Source of the DNA: Cyanophora paradoxa
Lineage: Eukaryota; Glaucocystophyceae; Cyanophorales; Cyanophoraceae
Length of the DNA: 47,937 nucleotides
Direction of reading: 5' to 3'
Assembly (NCBI GenBank): GCA_004431415.1
Contig: QPMI01000016.1
Location: 1-47,937, forward strand
Shown here: in pieces, positions 22,148 through 30,633 of the stretch
Layout of the letters: every line of letters begins with the position of its first letter
Numbering within the stretch: position 1 is the stretch's first letter
Translations under genes and position numbers: made by a program
The notes under the pieces: model-generated
The model's database searches: none
Told to the model about the DNA's origin: nothing
Seen by the model: the letters and a program-made list of their open reading frames with translations, nothing else

Positions 22148-22503
22148 TGCGCTGAGCGGGATGCGCTAAGCAGTTGGCTAGGCCAGAGGCGCCCCAAGCA
22201 GAGAGGGACAGGCCCGTACGGCACCGTAGGGCGGCGGCAAGCGGGTGCCATTACGTACACAGCAGGCGCAGAGCCAGCGTAAGACAGATAGTAAGATAGA
22301 GAGAACAAAGACAGATCTGGCAAGGACAGCAAGCGAGCGCCGCGCGGGGCAAGCGAGGGCCCAGGGCTAAAATAAGCGGGCCAGTTGGCAACAACGTGGC
22401 ACCAGGAATAGCAGGCTACAAAGGGTACAAGGCAAGGCAAGCTGCCGGCTTAGAACCGACGACCAGGGCTAGCTGGGATCGGAGTCGGAAAGTGGGCGGC
22501 ACA
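22148..22503 (-). repeat. LTR copy, right (356 bp)
   Basis: Same termini as the left copy and followed by GTGT, matching the GTGT before the left copy. If the element is in minus orientation this is the 5' LTR. Confidence 0.7.
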
Positions 22504-22639
22504 GTGTCGCGGGCCTGATTCGTAAATACAGGCTAGCCTGCCTCTATTCTGTGATATTGTGTGCTTTCTTCATGTATTCGCACGAGCTAGAGGTCAAGTT
22601 CTCTCTGCGCGCCTAAGTCTGGGACCAGGTACCCCCCCC

Positions 22640-22735
22640 TTAGGCCGGCTCGAGCCGGGCTCGAGCTGGCTCGAGGCTGGAGCGGGCCGGCTCGAGCTGG
22701 CTCGAGCCGAGGGTTTTTAGCTCGAGCCGCAGCTC
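22640..22735. repeat. second cluster of GGCTCGAGCC-like palindromes
   Basis: Repeated GGCTCGAGC units with spacers, similar to the cluster at 18966-19130 on the other side of the LTR-like element. Confidence 0.55.
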
Positions 22736-22908
22736 TAGTTCACGGGCGGAAAAACGCTGGGGATGGAGCATCAATGGGAAAATAGGCGGGTTAGAGCCAG
22801 TTCTCGGAACTCATGATGCATAATGCATCATGATGATCATCATCATTTTTTCGCGAACAAGTTCGCGAACACGTCCAGTTGGCAACGTCCGTCGTCGGGT
22901 CAGACTGT

Positions 22909-22991
22909 CAGACTGTACCCCCCAGCTTTGCTGGAGAAGGGAAGTCTTATCAGACGTACCCCCCCAGCTTTGCTGGTGAGGGAAGTCTTAT
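22909..22991. repeat. tandem pair of ~42-bp units
   Basis: CAGAC(TG)TACCCCCC, AGCTTTGCTGG and GGAAGTCTTAT occur in order twice, head to tail. I see no coding role. The region 22504-23480 otherwise shows only palindromic (ATGATGCAT, TACGTAC) and homopolymer-rich sequence. Confidence 0.6.
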
Positions 22992-23650
22992 GGACTCGGG
23001 GGTCGGGGGCGTTTGACAAGTCTTGGGATCTCGCCTCTTAAGGCCTTTAAGGAGCCCGTTTCAACTCAATCGGATTCAGTAGCGTCCACTGGCATTCAAT
23101 GATTGTAGAACGCGCTAGCCCGCGCGCGCCGCGGTTGGCCTGACGCGCGCCGATGCTCACAACGGTCACTTCAACCGATTTGCCGAAAATTTGCTGGGTA
23201 CACGAAGTGTCTTAATCCTGCACTCAATCTGAAGTGCGTGTGTACGTACTACTACGGTACGCGTGCACGTGTGTATACGTACGCGTGTAATATAAGGTAA
23301 CGTCGACGCGTTAACGTAACGTGGTCGGCGCACCGTGTATTCGTACGCGTGGCACGTACCCCCAAGCGAACGGAACCGGGACCGCGCTAGAGGCTAGAGC
23401 TAGCGCTAGCGCTAGCGCGGCGAAGCGCGCTCGGCTCGGCGAGCTCGAGCTCCGAGTCTCCGTCGACTAGTACTCTCCGACGTGCATATGGCGCCGACGA
23501 AACACCGTCGGAAGCACGTATTCGTACCGGTACCGTTGTCGGGCTCCATCCTCTTACAGTTAAGCGATTCGCACCGGGTCTCTGGCCACTACATCGCTGA
23601 AGCTGGCGGCCGTGACACCAAGACACCGAAGCTCAGCGAGCTAGAGCAGC

Positions 23651-23987
23651 GTGACGGGCTTGTCAAATTGCAAAGTAGGCCGGGTGCACGACATATGGAT
23701 CGGGCAGTGGTTAGAGCCCGACATCGCACGTCTTCTGCTCGAACGGCTCGATGAACGGCACCAGCAGCTGCGCATGCAGTGCGGAAGCATCAGGTTGACC
23801 GAGTGCAACGGGCGCTATCATGTCGGCACGGTGCACAACAGATGGATCGGGCAGTAGATGGATCTCGACAGCGCACGTAGCTTAGTCGCGCGCCTGGACA
23901 AGTGGCATGAGGAGCGCCAGCGTTGCAGCGAGCTGCTCGAGCAGTACCGGCACCAGCTCAGCAAGCTTAAGCTCGGCGCCGGCGCCC
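23651..23987 (+). pseudogene. degenerate open frame with duplicated segment and in-frame stop
   Basis: Two successive segments are related in one frame: VGRVHDIWIGQWLEPDIARL followed by LLERLDERHQQLR, and VGTVHNRWIGQ, then a TAG at 23855-23857, then MDLDSARSLVARLDKWHEER and QRCSELLEQY. The DNA is also similar (GATCGGGCAGT, CGACA.CGCACGT), so this is a duplication within a former or spliced coding sequence. The stop sits exactly where the copies diverge (TGG against TAG). No family is recognised. Confidence 0.3.
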
Positions 23988-24542
23988 ATGCCAGATCTAG
24001 ACAGCGATATCGATATCGTGATGTACAATGCGTCCCAGCCGCCGCCGCCACCGCCACGTGCACCGCCACCGCCGCCCGGCCAGCTCACTACAGCTGCAGC
24101 TGCTAGCGCTGTCCATGTAGCCGGCGCAAAGCCTAAGCGGCGCCGCGGGCTCCCGTCGCCTGTCAAGGGCGTCACGGACACGGCGCTAGCTCTAGTCCCG
24201 ATCCACGAGCATGCGCAGCCTGCGGATGGTGCTGGCGCTGGGCACGGCGACGGCAAGCGCCCACGGAACGCCCAGAAGCCGCATCGATTCCTGGATCCGA
24301 ACTTCACTGAGCAGGAATCCGCTTCCGCGCAGTCAAGCACGAGCCTCGCAAGCACCGTCGGTGCGGCCCGCGCGCGGCCGGCCCGCGCCGCTCGGGGCCG
24401 CGCGCATGATACTTACGCACGCGTACGCGTGTGCGCATGTACAGGATCCGGACGGCCTTCAGACCCGGACTTCGAATTGGCGGCCGTCGAGAGGTATCAA
24501 ACGAACAACCGCGCCAACATGCGTGCGCGGCGGGAGGTTTAG
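23988..24542 (+). CDS. hypothetical protein, Pro-rich with basic motif
   Basis: ATG 23988 opens a 184-residue frame: an acidic start MPDLDSDIDIV, a poly-Pro stretch, a basic KPKRRRGLPSPVKG that could be a nuclear localisation signal, then Ala/Ser/Arg-rich low complexity. It follows the degenerate frame at 23651-23987 directly and could be a continuation by splicing or frameshift. No homologous family is recognised; it could be non-coding. Confidence 0.3.
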   Translation: MPDLDSDIDIVMYNASQPPPPPPRAPPPPPGQLTTAAAASAVHVAGAKPKRRRGLPSPVKGVTDTALALVPIHEHAQPADGAGAGHGDGKRPRNAQKPHRFLDPNFTEQESASAQSSTSLASTVGAARARPARAARGRAHDTYARVRVCACTGSGRPSDPDFELAAVERYQTNNRANMRARREV

Positions 24543-24813
24543 GGTCCACATTGGATGCTACTGTACTTGGACCTGGGGCAAAGACGAATCTCGTGATGTA
24601 CTCTGCCATGCCTAGCGGCCGTGGCACAGCCTGGAGATCGCTGTCGCCCATCCACCGACTGTATAAGCTCATATTGTACACGGTGCTGTAGGCCTCCTGC
24701 ATCGCCGCACCACAACGAGTGAGCCGTCGTCCGTGCTGCCCTCCGTGGCGCTGGTCGTCATAAACTCTCCTGCAGTCCGGGGCCGTCGGAGCGCGCGTTC
24801 CGAGGCAGTCACG

Positions 24814-25573
24814 ATGGCAGCCACCGATATGCTCTCAAAAGCAGCCGCCGCGGAGCTTTGGAACAGCGTTCCGGTGCGTATGACGCCGAGAGTCGGGGTT
24901 GCTTTGTCGCTCAACACCGAATTCTCGGCGCAGGAAGGGCAGAGGCCAGTTCTCCTGCAACTCATCGACGTGCGTAGTTTCTGCCCGAGCGCTCGTTCCT
25001 TGAATCGTGCGCTCACGCGCGCCCGGCTCCGCGTTCATTCGATAGCGTTTGGAGCGGCGGGCGCACGACGCCGAGGTGCGCAGTCTTCCCTTCCTGCGCT
25101 TCCTCGAATGACGCGTCCGTGCATGGACAGGCGGAGAAGGCGGAGGAAAAGAAGCGCCTGGAGGTGCGCTTCTTCCATCTTAAGCTTCGCTTCCTCGAAT
25201 GACGCGTCCATGCATGGACAGGCGGAGAAGGCGGAGGAAAAGAAGCGCGCGGACGCAGCTGAGGTGCGCTTCTTCCATCTTAAGCTTCGCTTCCTCGAAT
25301 GACGCGTCCGTGCATGGACAGGCGGAGAAGGCGGAGGAAAAGAAGCGCGCGGACGCAGCTGAGGTGCGCTTCTTCCATCTTAAGCTTCGCTTCCTCGAAT
25401 GACGCGTCCGTGCATGGACAGGCGGAGAAGGCGGAGGAAAAGAAGCGCGCGGACGCAGCTGAGGTGCGCGCTTGAATCCGGCTGCATCTCTTGCGCTTGT
25501 CATAACGTTCACGCAGGCTAGCTTGCTCTACAAGCTTGCAAAGCGATTTTTCGCGTATAACCCGCTCATGTAG
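24814..25573 (+). CDS. small helical protein built from tandemly duplicated exon-intron cassettes
   Basis: Eight exons, all introns phase 0: 24814-24873 (MAATDMLSKAAAAELWNSVP), 24934-24969 (EGQRPVLLQLID), 25046-25075 (RLERRAHDAE), 25131-25163 (AEKAEEKKRLE), then 25222-25263, 25322-25363 and 25422-25463 (each AEKAEEKKRADAAE), and 25517-25573 (ASLLYKLAKRFFAYNPLM, stop TAG). Every donor is GTGCG; acceptors are CAG except ATAG before exon 3. The three identical 42-nt exons are separated by identical-length 58-nt introns, making a 100-bp tandem repeat. The predicted product is 113 residues, highly charged helix with an amphipathic end. Alternatively a 36-nt intron (25569-25604, donor GTAGGC) would replace the stop and join to AGTAASLFFFSYLGRAF and a second hydrophobic stretch ending at 25804. 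No known family is recognised; transcript evidence would decide. Confidence 0.6.
25101..25463 (+). repeat. 100-bp tandem repeat (exon + intron unit)
   Basis: Four units, three of 100 bp and a first one of 91 bp lacking 9 bp of the exon part. The unit is a 58-nt intron (GTGCGCTTCTTCC...ATGGACAG) plus a 42-nt exon. Units are identical except for a C/T at the GTCC(G/A) position and the short first exon. Confidence 0.85.
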
Positions 25574-25604
25574 GCACACCCCGTGTCTTTTGCTGCTGCA
25601 GTCA

Positions 25605-25804
25605 GCGCTGGCACTGCCGCCTCCTTGTTCTTCTTCTCGTATTTGGGCCGAGCCTTCAACCACAGCCGTCAGGACTATCACGATTCGCAGTCCTACCGCT
25701 CGGCAATAGCCAATGATGGTCTCTCCGCCTGCGGCTATTTCGTTGCGGTTCTCTCCTCCATCATCACCCTGCCAGCAGCCCTGCAGAAGCTGCGAGTAGG
25801 TTAG
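25605..25804 (+). CDS. possible downstream exon with two hydrophobic stretches
   Basis: Open frame to TAG 25802-25804, encoding AGTAASLFFFSYLGRAF, a polar NHSRQDYHDSQSYRS stretch, then GLSACGYFVAVLSSIITLPA. The two hydrophobic segments look membrane-associated. It can be joined in phase to exon 8 of the preceding gene through a short GT-AG intron; otherwise it is an unassigned frame. Confidence 0.3.
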
Positions 25805-26229
25805 ATCTCCACGGCGATTTTCTTCTTCTCTCTTTCCCATTCTCTTTCTCTTCTTCTTGTACAGTGTTTCGCATATTATCCAACTGACGAGGAAGGGATC
25901 GACCAGCACGGGGCCACGTGTACGGGAAGGTCTCAGACTCCACCAGTAAATTGGGGGAGCAACGTGGGGATCCCCCACATCTAATTCTAGATCCGCTGGG
26001 CACCAACATACGTTTTGAAGACTAGGTCTCTTCTTTCCCTTAGACACATGTATGAGTGCGGATCGAAGGGCCGCCCCCCTCCCCGCAGACCGATATTCAA
26101 AAGGAGTGGAAACGCTCGCGGTGCGAGCCTTCAAAAGCTACCTGAGGTACGGGGAGATGGGGCGACTACCTAAGGTGTCGTAAATAAAGCGCCTATGGTC
26201 CGGCCGAGCCGCCGGAAACAGCAGCCCGT

Positions 26230-26265
<36 letters not shown>

Positions 26266-26827
26266 GACCCCTCCCTCCCTGCCTGGCCGGATCCGGACCT
26301 ATCCGAGCAAAGTTTTTTTCTTATACATACTCTTCTACTTCTTCTACGAGGGGGAACTTGGGTTCGAGATACAACAAACCCAGGTCTGCCAGAACTAACT
26401 AGTCTTTCAATACCCCCGCTCAGAGAGTTTGTTCAAACCTGGGTGCGTGTTCTTTAGTGCATCCCACAGCGAATGGGCGGGGCCACCAGTGCACTAACTG
26501 CAACAGAGAACAATGCAAGGTGCAAGGCAACACAGGATTATAGTGCACGAAGAGAAGCAACTTGACCCAGCAGATTGAAGCAGAGTGAACCAGCAGGATG
26601 AACTTGATGCAATCTTTATTCACCTGTGCCATTCAGAAAGCCGGTATCGGGGTGGGATTCGTGTGTTTGATTATTTTTTATAGTTCGCAGTATTTCAACA
26701 CCGCCCAGACTCAGGTTCAAATCCTGGGACTGACACATTATGAGTCTCTACTAGCCCACAAGCCCCCCTTCCCCCTTAGCAGTATGTATGGGTATTGAGT
26801 GGTAGCAAATTCAGGCCTTTCTGCAAA
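25805..26827. other. non-coding stretch with poly-G tract
   Basis: No exon is supported. The region becomes A/T-richer from about 26300 and contains CAGGTTCAAA/CCTGGG-like motifs near 26430 and 26710 that are not part of a foldable tRNA. Confidence 0.45.
26230..26263. repeat. poly-G homopolymer, 34 bases
   Basis: An uninterrupted run of 34 G. Its length is unreliable in sequence data, and it could form a G-quadruplex. Confidence 0.8.
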
Positions 26828-27659
26828 TTACATGTATACTTGCGGGGGTGGGTGCTCACGTCGACGCAACTCCCCAGTTTGATGCGGTGTCCCCTGCTGC
26901 AGCTGCAGCTGGGAGTCCCCCTGCCGCTGTGATCTCTGTGACGTCGACTGCGAACTCCTGATAGACAGGCTGCGGCGGTACGATGTCCAAAACTGGATGC
27001 TTAACGCCGCTAGAGCTGGCATCACGCCAAAGACAGAGTTGAAGAATGAACTTATGGAAGCTTCCCCAGCTCGGATGGCGAAGAGGAAGCTACAGATTGC
27101 GGCAACTACAGTCAAACCTACAAAGATCCAGAAAGGGAATCTCGCCATTGCCTGCTCAGTTGCGTTTAAGTTTGTAGAACCAATGTGAAAAAAGAACGAA
27201 GGGCCATCCCTATGTTATTATGAGCAAACTCTTGCAAAAGAGAGGGGCGGCGGGAGGGCGGGGCACACCGCGTCCTCCTCAACTGCCTCCTTTACATTCT
27301 CCATCTTGGACCATGGTCAGCAAAAAGCAGAGCGAAGCGAAAGCCCGGTTACCTTGGTTTCAAGCTGCTCCATCTTGGACCATGGTCAGCAAAAAGCAGA
27401 GCGAAGCGAAAGCCCGGTTACCTTGGTTTCAAGCTGCTCCATCTTGGACCATGGTCAGCAAAAGCAGAGCGAAGCGAAAGCCCGGTTACCTTGGTTTCAA
27501 GCTGCTCCATCTTGGACTGCATCGTCTGCAGCTGGTCGCCGATACCACCTTTTGAGGGAGAGGACGCGGTGAGCGCAGCGAAGTGACAAGTGACAGAAGA
27601 CAATGCGAACCTAACTTTTCCAGGATCGCTACGTCAGACAAACTTGTTGGCGCTGCCAT
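26828..27659 (-). CDS. coiled-coil + hydrophobic-tail protein with duplicated heptad micro-exons
   Basis: Six exons, 169 residues: 27611-27659 (MAAPTSLSDVAILEKL+G), 27490-27548 (GIGDQLQTMQSKMEQLETK), 27422-27442 and 27353-27373 (each exactly MEQLETK, 21 nt), 27269-27304 (MENVKEAVEEDA) and 26828-27151. Introns of 47, 48 and 48 nt (GTAACC...GCTGACC...CCAAG) between the micro-exons are near-identical. LQTMQSK, then three MEQLETK, then MENVKEA keep a perfect heptad register with Met/Leu/Val at a and d. The last exon begins AMARFPFWIFVGLTVVAAI and has a second hydrophobic stretch (FFNSVFGVMPALAAL), then a Ser/Arg/Gln-rich tail. This suggests a membrane-anchored coiled-coil protein. All internal introns except the first (phase 1) are phase 0. 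No named family is recognised. Confidence 0.65.
27301..27510 (-). repeat. 69-bp tandem repeat (21-nt exon + 48-nt intron)
   Basis: Three units with periods 69, 69 and 68 bp; the 68-bp one lacks one A in the intron. Straight translation through the unit meets a stop on the minus strand, but splicing at the repeated GTAACC/CCAAG sites gives an open heptad repeat. Confidence 0.85.
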
Positions 27660-27905
27660 TGCAAAGGGGCTTGGCCCCCGCGAACTGCGCTTTATAGGAC
27701 CTAAGCTGGTTGCTGGTGATAACTGCAGTACCTTCACGGCAGCAAGCAGGCGGCGCAAGCAGGCGGCTGCGCCGGCGCGGACGTGCTCGAACGTGTGTGC
27801 TGCAGTACCCCGCAGTTCACAGGCCGGGTACACACATAGCAGGCTGGTGCGGTTGTACCCCCCTTTTGTTTGAGTCATATTGCAACGTCAACGTTAACTG
27901 ATATG

Positions 27906-27990
27906 GGCCTTGGGGAAAGGAGAGGCCCTTAGGTCTGTTGGTTTGATGTGACGGATCGGCCTTGGGGAAAGGAGAGGCCCTTAGGTCTGT
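27906..27990. repeat. 33-bp direct repeat pair
   Basis: GGCCTTGGGGAAAGGAGAGG followed by CCCTTAGGTCTGT occurs at 27906-27938 and 27958-27990. Nothing else is recognised in 27660-28214, the left flank of the satellite array. Confidence 0.75.
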
Positions 27991-28214
27991 GCCTGTCCTA
28001 TCCGGGATTTCAAACTGCGATTCAGGGCAAAATTTCTGGACCTAAGTACCCGTTTTCGACCCTGGGGAGCACGATGGCCGAGGCGGTTTTCCTATGAGAG
28101 GTCTCTAATCGGCAGTAACAGCACCTCGAAAAGCACAGAAAAGCATTTTCCCGGAAAAAAATAGAAAGCGCAAATCACATTGGTCGTCCGAGTCGAATTT
28201 TGAAAATTATTCTG

Positions 28215-29174
28215 TTCGGTGCGGCCCGATTAAACTAGGGGGAGCGATTGGCGAGAGACCGAAGCGCTTAGCACGAGCTAGTACGCATCTAAATGCATAT
28301 CTGGTGCTCAGTCTCTCGCGGACGCGGTACAAAATTTTCCTAGATGTATGGTCATAGAAAGGCGACGAGGAAATGGCCAGTTTCGCGGCGAGCTAGCCGA
28401 GCTAGCAGTGCGCCCGGCCGGCGACTTATTGCCCCAGCGTTCGAGTCCCGGGAAGGGCAGTTGGGGGGAGCGGGGGGGCCTGGGCGGGCCTTGAGCTGCC
28501 TTGCGCTGTCGAGGGCGGAAGAGGGGCCGGGGCGCAGCGACCGCCGAGGCCAACTTTCGCGCGGCGAGGTTCTGGCGGGAGACCAAAAATGTTTTTCATC
28601 TCGGCTGATCTAAAATGCACTTCCTACCTGCCCGGTCTCGCGCCAGTCACTCGCTGTGCTCCGCTTTAATTTCGGCTGGACTTGTATGGCATCTGTTCGG
28701 TGCGGCCCGATTAAACTAGGGGAGCGATTGGCGAGAGACCGAAGCGCTTAGCACGAGCTAGTACGCATCTAAATGCATATCTGGTGCTCAGTCTCTCGCG
28801 GACGCGGTACAAATTTCCTAGATGTATGGTCATAGAAAGGCGACGAGGAAATGGCCAGTTTCGCGGCGAGCTAGCCGAGCTAGCAGTGCGCCCGGCCGGC
28901 GACTTATTGCCCCAGCGTTCGAGTCCCGGGAAGGGCAGTTGGGGGGAGCGGGGGGGCCTGGGCGGGCCTTGAGCTGCCTTGCGCTGTCGAGGGCGGAAGA
29001 GGGGGCCGGGGCGCAGCGACCGCCGAGGCCAACTTTCGCGCGGCGAGGTTCTGGCGGGAGACCAAAAATGTTTTTCATCTCGGCTGATCTAAAATGCACT
29101 TCCTACCTGCCCGGTCTCGCGCCAGTCACTCGCTGTGCTCCGCTTTAATTTCGGCTGGACTTGTATGGCATCTG
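28215..29174. repeat. 481-bp satellite, first two units
   Basis: Units start (TTCGGTGCGGCCCGATTAAA) at 28215 and 28696. Both are type A at the diagnostic sites (GAGGAAATGG and TTTCGCGCGGCGAGG). The second ends ...GGCATCTG and is followed by a 1.46-kb insertion instead of the next unit. Confidence 0.95.
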
Positions 29175-30633
29175 AGCGGTACCCCCCCTGCCGACGGGCG
29201 CCCTTCTAGCGAGGATTCTCTGCCTTCGACGCACCTATACGCACCTGGTTCGTGTTCTATGCATCCTCCTCTACTACTGCCCTGCTTTGCGGCCACCACA
29301 TTCGAATCTCCACCACCTATCGGTTGTTCTCTGCCTGCGGGCGCTTCCTTGTTGTCAATCTGCCTTCGGGCACAATACGCTTGTTGTCCATCTGCCTTCG
29401 GGCACAATCTCTGATAGCGGCGACCGTGCCCATTGGTTTCCCGCCACTTCCGTCGACCGTCCCTTAGCGTCTCGCCCATGCCATGTTATTGCTTTTGTCC
29501 TTCAGCTGCTCTTGTAGCTCATCCATCTCCTGCGCAGTGCGTACAATCCTCATGCCTCCCAGGCGTGCTCCCGCGCCCCAGGCATCTGATGGCGCACCTT
29601 CTGCGGACGTCGGCACACCTTTATGCACCTGCTTCGTGCCATATGCATCCGCCTGCTTCTTCGTTATGCCCGGCGGGCGCCTTGTCACTTTCCTTGTCGC
29701 CGTTTGGTTGTCGTCTGCCTTCGGACGCTTCTCTCTGACGAATCTGTCTTCGGGCACAAGACTCTTCACGCTTGCTGAATTTCCGATCCCGGCAGCCGCA
29801 CCCGCTGGTCTCCCGCCACTGGCGTTGGCCGTATTCTGCTCCTGCCTCGTACACGCAGCGCCAGCTATGCTCCGTTCATGTGCAGTGCTTATCATGACAT
29901 GTGCAGGGCGTCCGCTTCTGCTTGGTCTGCTCTTGTGGCTTTCTCGCCTTTGCACCCTGCCTTCGCATCTGCAGCTTTGCTACTCTTTGTCCGACCCATC
30001 CTCTCTTCCTCTTTGCTTCACTTGTCCGACCCATCCTCTCTTCCTATTTGCCTTTCTTTTTGGATCTTGATTCGTCTCTAAATCTCAATTCATTTTTCTC
30101 AATTCCTTTCGTGTCTGCTGCCATGCTTTTGTTTTAGCTTGCACTGAACACGCCCGTTCACCCCATTTCCTTCAATTGCCTGGCCCATCAGTCTGTTGCT
30201 GGTTCTTCCTCTCGTGGCCATCACTCTGCTTCTCCACTGTGTAAGCTAGGCCGTTTTCGATGAGAGCTATACCATGATTGCATGGATGATGATGGTGCTG
30301 TCTTGTGATTCAATTGCGCTTGAACCTGCCTCTGTTTCAATTTTGTGGGTAGCCACCCTCAATACCCCGGGCGGCTCGATAGGGAGCGGGTCGTTCCGGG
30401 ATTCGGGGTTTTCCATGGCGGGGACCCTGTGGGTCTCTGCATGGTTGCTCTCCCTTTGCTCTTTTGGCGCAGGAGCTTTGGCCCCTGCCCCTAGCGGTGC
30501 GTACGCACAACACTACCTGTGCCAGGAAGGTCCCTGGCGTGCCTTGCACGTCCCTTTCGGGGCCTCTGCGGCGCTGCTATACCTTGTCACCCTGGTCCAC
30601 GGGCGTGTCTTTTGCTTCATCTCTCTCTCTCTG
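29175..30633. mobile_element. insertion between two satellite units, possible mobile element or gene remnant
   Basis: A 1,459-bp segment unrelated to the satellite lies exactly between the end of one unit (TCTG) and the start of the next. TCTG also ends the insertion, so a 4-bp target duplication is possible, but a TC-rich end makes this weak. No terminal inverted repeats are seen. On the minus strand it contains a 163-residue frame (29464-29955) and, beyond its stop, a diverged second copy of the same motifs (SGGRPAG / SGGKPMG; LVPEDR / IVPEGR; KRPKADDN / KRPQAENN). The plus strand of 29980-30120 is pyrimidine-rich with a repeated GTCCGACCCATCCTCTCTTC. Confidence 0.45.
29464..29955 (-). pseudogene. 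basic polar frame, duplicated and degenerate downstream
   Basis: This 163-residue frame is rich in Arg/Lys/Ala/Gly and ends with a short helix (AQEMDELQEQLKDKSNNMAW). Related but stop-containing sequence continues to about 29180. It could be a remnant of a low-complexity or retroelement-type protein; no domain is visible. Confidence 0.25.

Larger units (their letters stand above)
19183..22503 (-). mobile_element. LTR-retrotransposon-like element, probably non-autonomous
   Basis: Two nearly identical direct repeats (357 and 356 bp, one indel) begin TG and end CA and bound a 2.6-kb interior. The 4 bp just outside, GTGT on both sides, look like a target-site duplication. Minus orientation is suggested because the sequence abutting the right repeat starts TGGGGCTGCTGCG in that direction (primer-binding-like TGG), and the one abutting the left repeat reads TAGCGGGAAGCG (purine-rich). 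No gag, protease, RT, RNase H or integrase motif is visible; only short frames occur, so it looks degenerate or dependent on a relative. The interior also carries local duplications (near 20770-20830, and 21170-21270 against 21310-21402) and five scattered (A/C)ATCACCC motifs at 20464-20655. Confidence 0.6.

Noticed and set aside
25280-26134. 284-residue minus-strand frame
   Set aside because: Runs antisense through the exon-intron cassettes of the plus-strand gene and has no protein-like pattern beyond them.
26700-26745. tRNA gene around CAGGTTCAAATCCTGG
   Set aside because: A T-arm can be drawn, but no upstream strand pairs with the 3' acceptor side and no D or anticodon arm is present.
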